Shown here: one piece after another, positions 63,497 to 64,000 of the stretch
Layout: every line of letters starts with the position of its first letter
Numbering within the stretch: position 1 is the stretch's first letter
NCBI RefSeq assembly: GCF_021655555.1
Contig: NZ_AP023086.1
Location: 1,886,001-1,950,000 of the forward strand
Direction of reading: 5' to 3'
Source: Marinagarivorans cellulosilyticus
GTDB taxonomy: Bacteria > Pseudomonadota > Gammaproteobacteria > Pseudomonadales > Cellvibrionaceae
Length of the DNA: 64,000 bases
Position numbers and translations under genes: made by a program
Notes under the pieces: model-generated
Databases searched by the model: none
Told to the model about the DNA's origin: nothing
What the model saw: only the letters and a program-made list of their open reading frames with translations

Positions 63497-64000
63497 ATGG
63501 TCGATCAGTTATCGTTGTTGGATGATTTAAAAGCGCGCGGTCTCGTTGCTCAAATGACCAGTGAGGATCATTTGGTTGAGCATATGTCCGAGCCTAGAAC
63601 ACTGTATTGTGGTTTTGATCCAACGGCAGATAGTCTTCATATTGGGAGTTTAGTTCCGCTTATTACCTTAAAGCGTTTTCAGGATGCAGGGCATCGGCCG
63701 TTAGCTTTGGTGGGCGGCGCTACAGGTTTGATTGGCGATCCAAGTTTTAAAGCGCAAGAGCGTCAGCTTAATACACCGGATGTCGTTGAGTCTTGGGTGG
63801 GTAAGCTGAAGAATCAGATCTCCCAATTTATTAGTTTTGACTGCGGTGATAATAGCGCGAGCGTTGTGAATAACTTGGATTGGGTTGGGCAGGTTAACGT
63901 GCTCGACTTTTTACGCGATGTGGGTAAGCACTTTTCTGTTAATAATATGATTAACAAAGAGTCTGTAAAGCAGCGCATAGATCGCGAGGGCGCGGGAATT
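63497..64000 (+). CDS. tyrS: Tyrosyl-tRNA synthetase, 5' part (cut by window end)
   Basis: 168 codons are visible to the end of the window. The start MVDQLSLLDDLKARGLV is typical, then CGFDPTADSLHIGSL (HIGH variant HIGS), FQDAGHRPLALVGGATGLIGDPS and NNLDWVGQVNVLDFLRDVGK, with NMINKESVKQRI at the cut. It charges tRNA-Tyr. The ATG at 63497 has a GGGGTTGG stretch upstream. Spacing from the divergent peptidase gene is about 220 bases. The ORF is complete only beyond 64000. Confidence 0.97.
   Translation, partial: MVDQLSLLDDLKARGLVAQMTSEDHLVEHMSEPRTLYCGFDPTADSLHIGSLVPLITLKRFQDAGHRPLALVGGATGLIGDPSFKAQERQLNTPDVVESWVGKLKNQISQFISFDCGDNSASVVNNLDWVGQVNVLDFLRDVGKHFSVNNMINKESVKQRIDREGAGI

Overview
The window reads as a chromosomal segment of a marine, polysaccharide-degrading gammaproteobacterium of the Cellvibrionales kind (Saccharophagus, Teredinibacter, Simiduia or Cellvibrio-like). 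That placement is an inference. It rests on poly-serine linkers in exported proteins, a lipoprotein GH10 xylanase, a calcium-repeat secreted protease and ordinary gammaproteobacterial housekeeping genes (pst-phoU, znuABC, polB, yciA, anmK, tyrS). I saw no rRNA, no convincing tRNA, no CRISPR, no transposase and no integrase.

Layout. 1-1476 is the 3' part of a serine-linker surface protein. 1.5-4.9 kb is an accessory island: unrelated, AT-richer minus-strand genes (flavin reductase-like, UPF0158, DUF1697 and a possible 43-residue ORF) separated by three copies of a roughly 300-410 bp repeat, which looks like a gene-cassette array. 4.9-8.5 kb holds a divergent patatin, a tandem PTPS/QueD-like protein, a NIF3-type small protein, DUF3135 and a CoA-type NUDIX hydrolase. 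8.5-14 kb holds a bacterial relative of plant IQM proteins, a VOC protein, a DUF2235 lipoprotein, an exported metallo-beta-lactamase-fold enzyme and OmpW. 14-17 kb is a gbsR-like/cydA/cydB oxidase operon with a palindromic operator. 17-21 kb is a giant propeller-type hybrid histidine kinase. 21-26.9 kb holds a protease-LRR-TSP3 protein, the xylanase, and MtfA with a SEC-C tail.

27-32 kb is a minus-strand signalling cluster: a GAF-containing Ser/Thr kinase, a Tat-like flavin amine oxidase lipoprotein and an FHA protein. Next come polB and cpdB, a gene-poor 1.4 kb stretch, a LysR regulator, yciA and a TRAP transporter lacking its binding protein. 42.5-48.4 kb is the phosphate system pstS, pstC, pstA, pstB, phoU with a Pho-box-like site. 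48.4-52.4 kb holds an unknown protein, a tri-heme serine-linker cytochrome c lipoprotein, an aldo/keto reductase and an unknown lipoprotein. 52.6-55.3 kb is the zinc importer znuBC/znuA, divergent around a Zur-like box. 55.3-60.7 kb holds a Big_1 lipoprotein, a small outer-membrane barrel, a DUF4136 lipoprotein, a degenerate receiver protein and DUF971. 60.7-63.3 kb is an M23 peptidase overlapping anmK (cell-wall turnover), and tyrS starts at the right edge.

The strongest candidates for something undescribed are the long-repeat cassette array (1.5-4.9 kb), the kinase/oxidase/FHA cluster (27-32 kb) and the bacterial IQM-like protein (8.5-9.7 kb). Starts were often moved from the longest ORF to a start with a Shine-Dalgarno sequence; these choices are stated in the entries.
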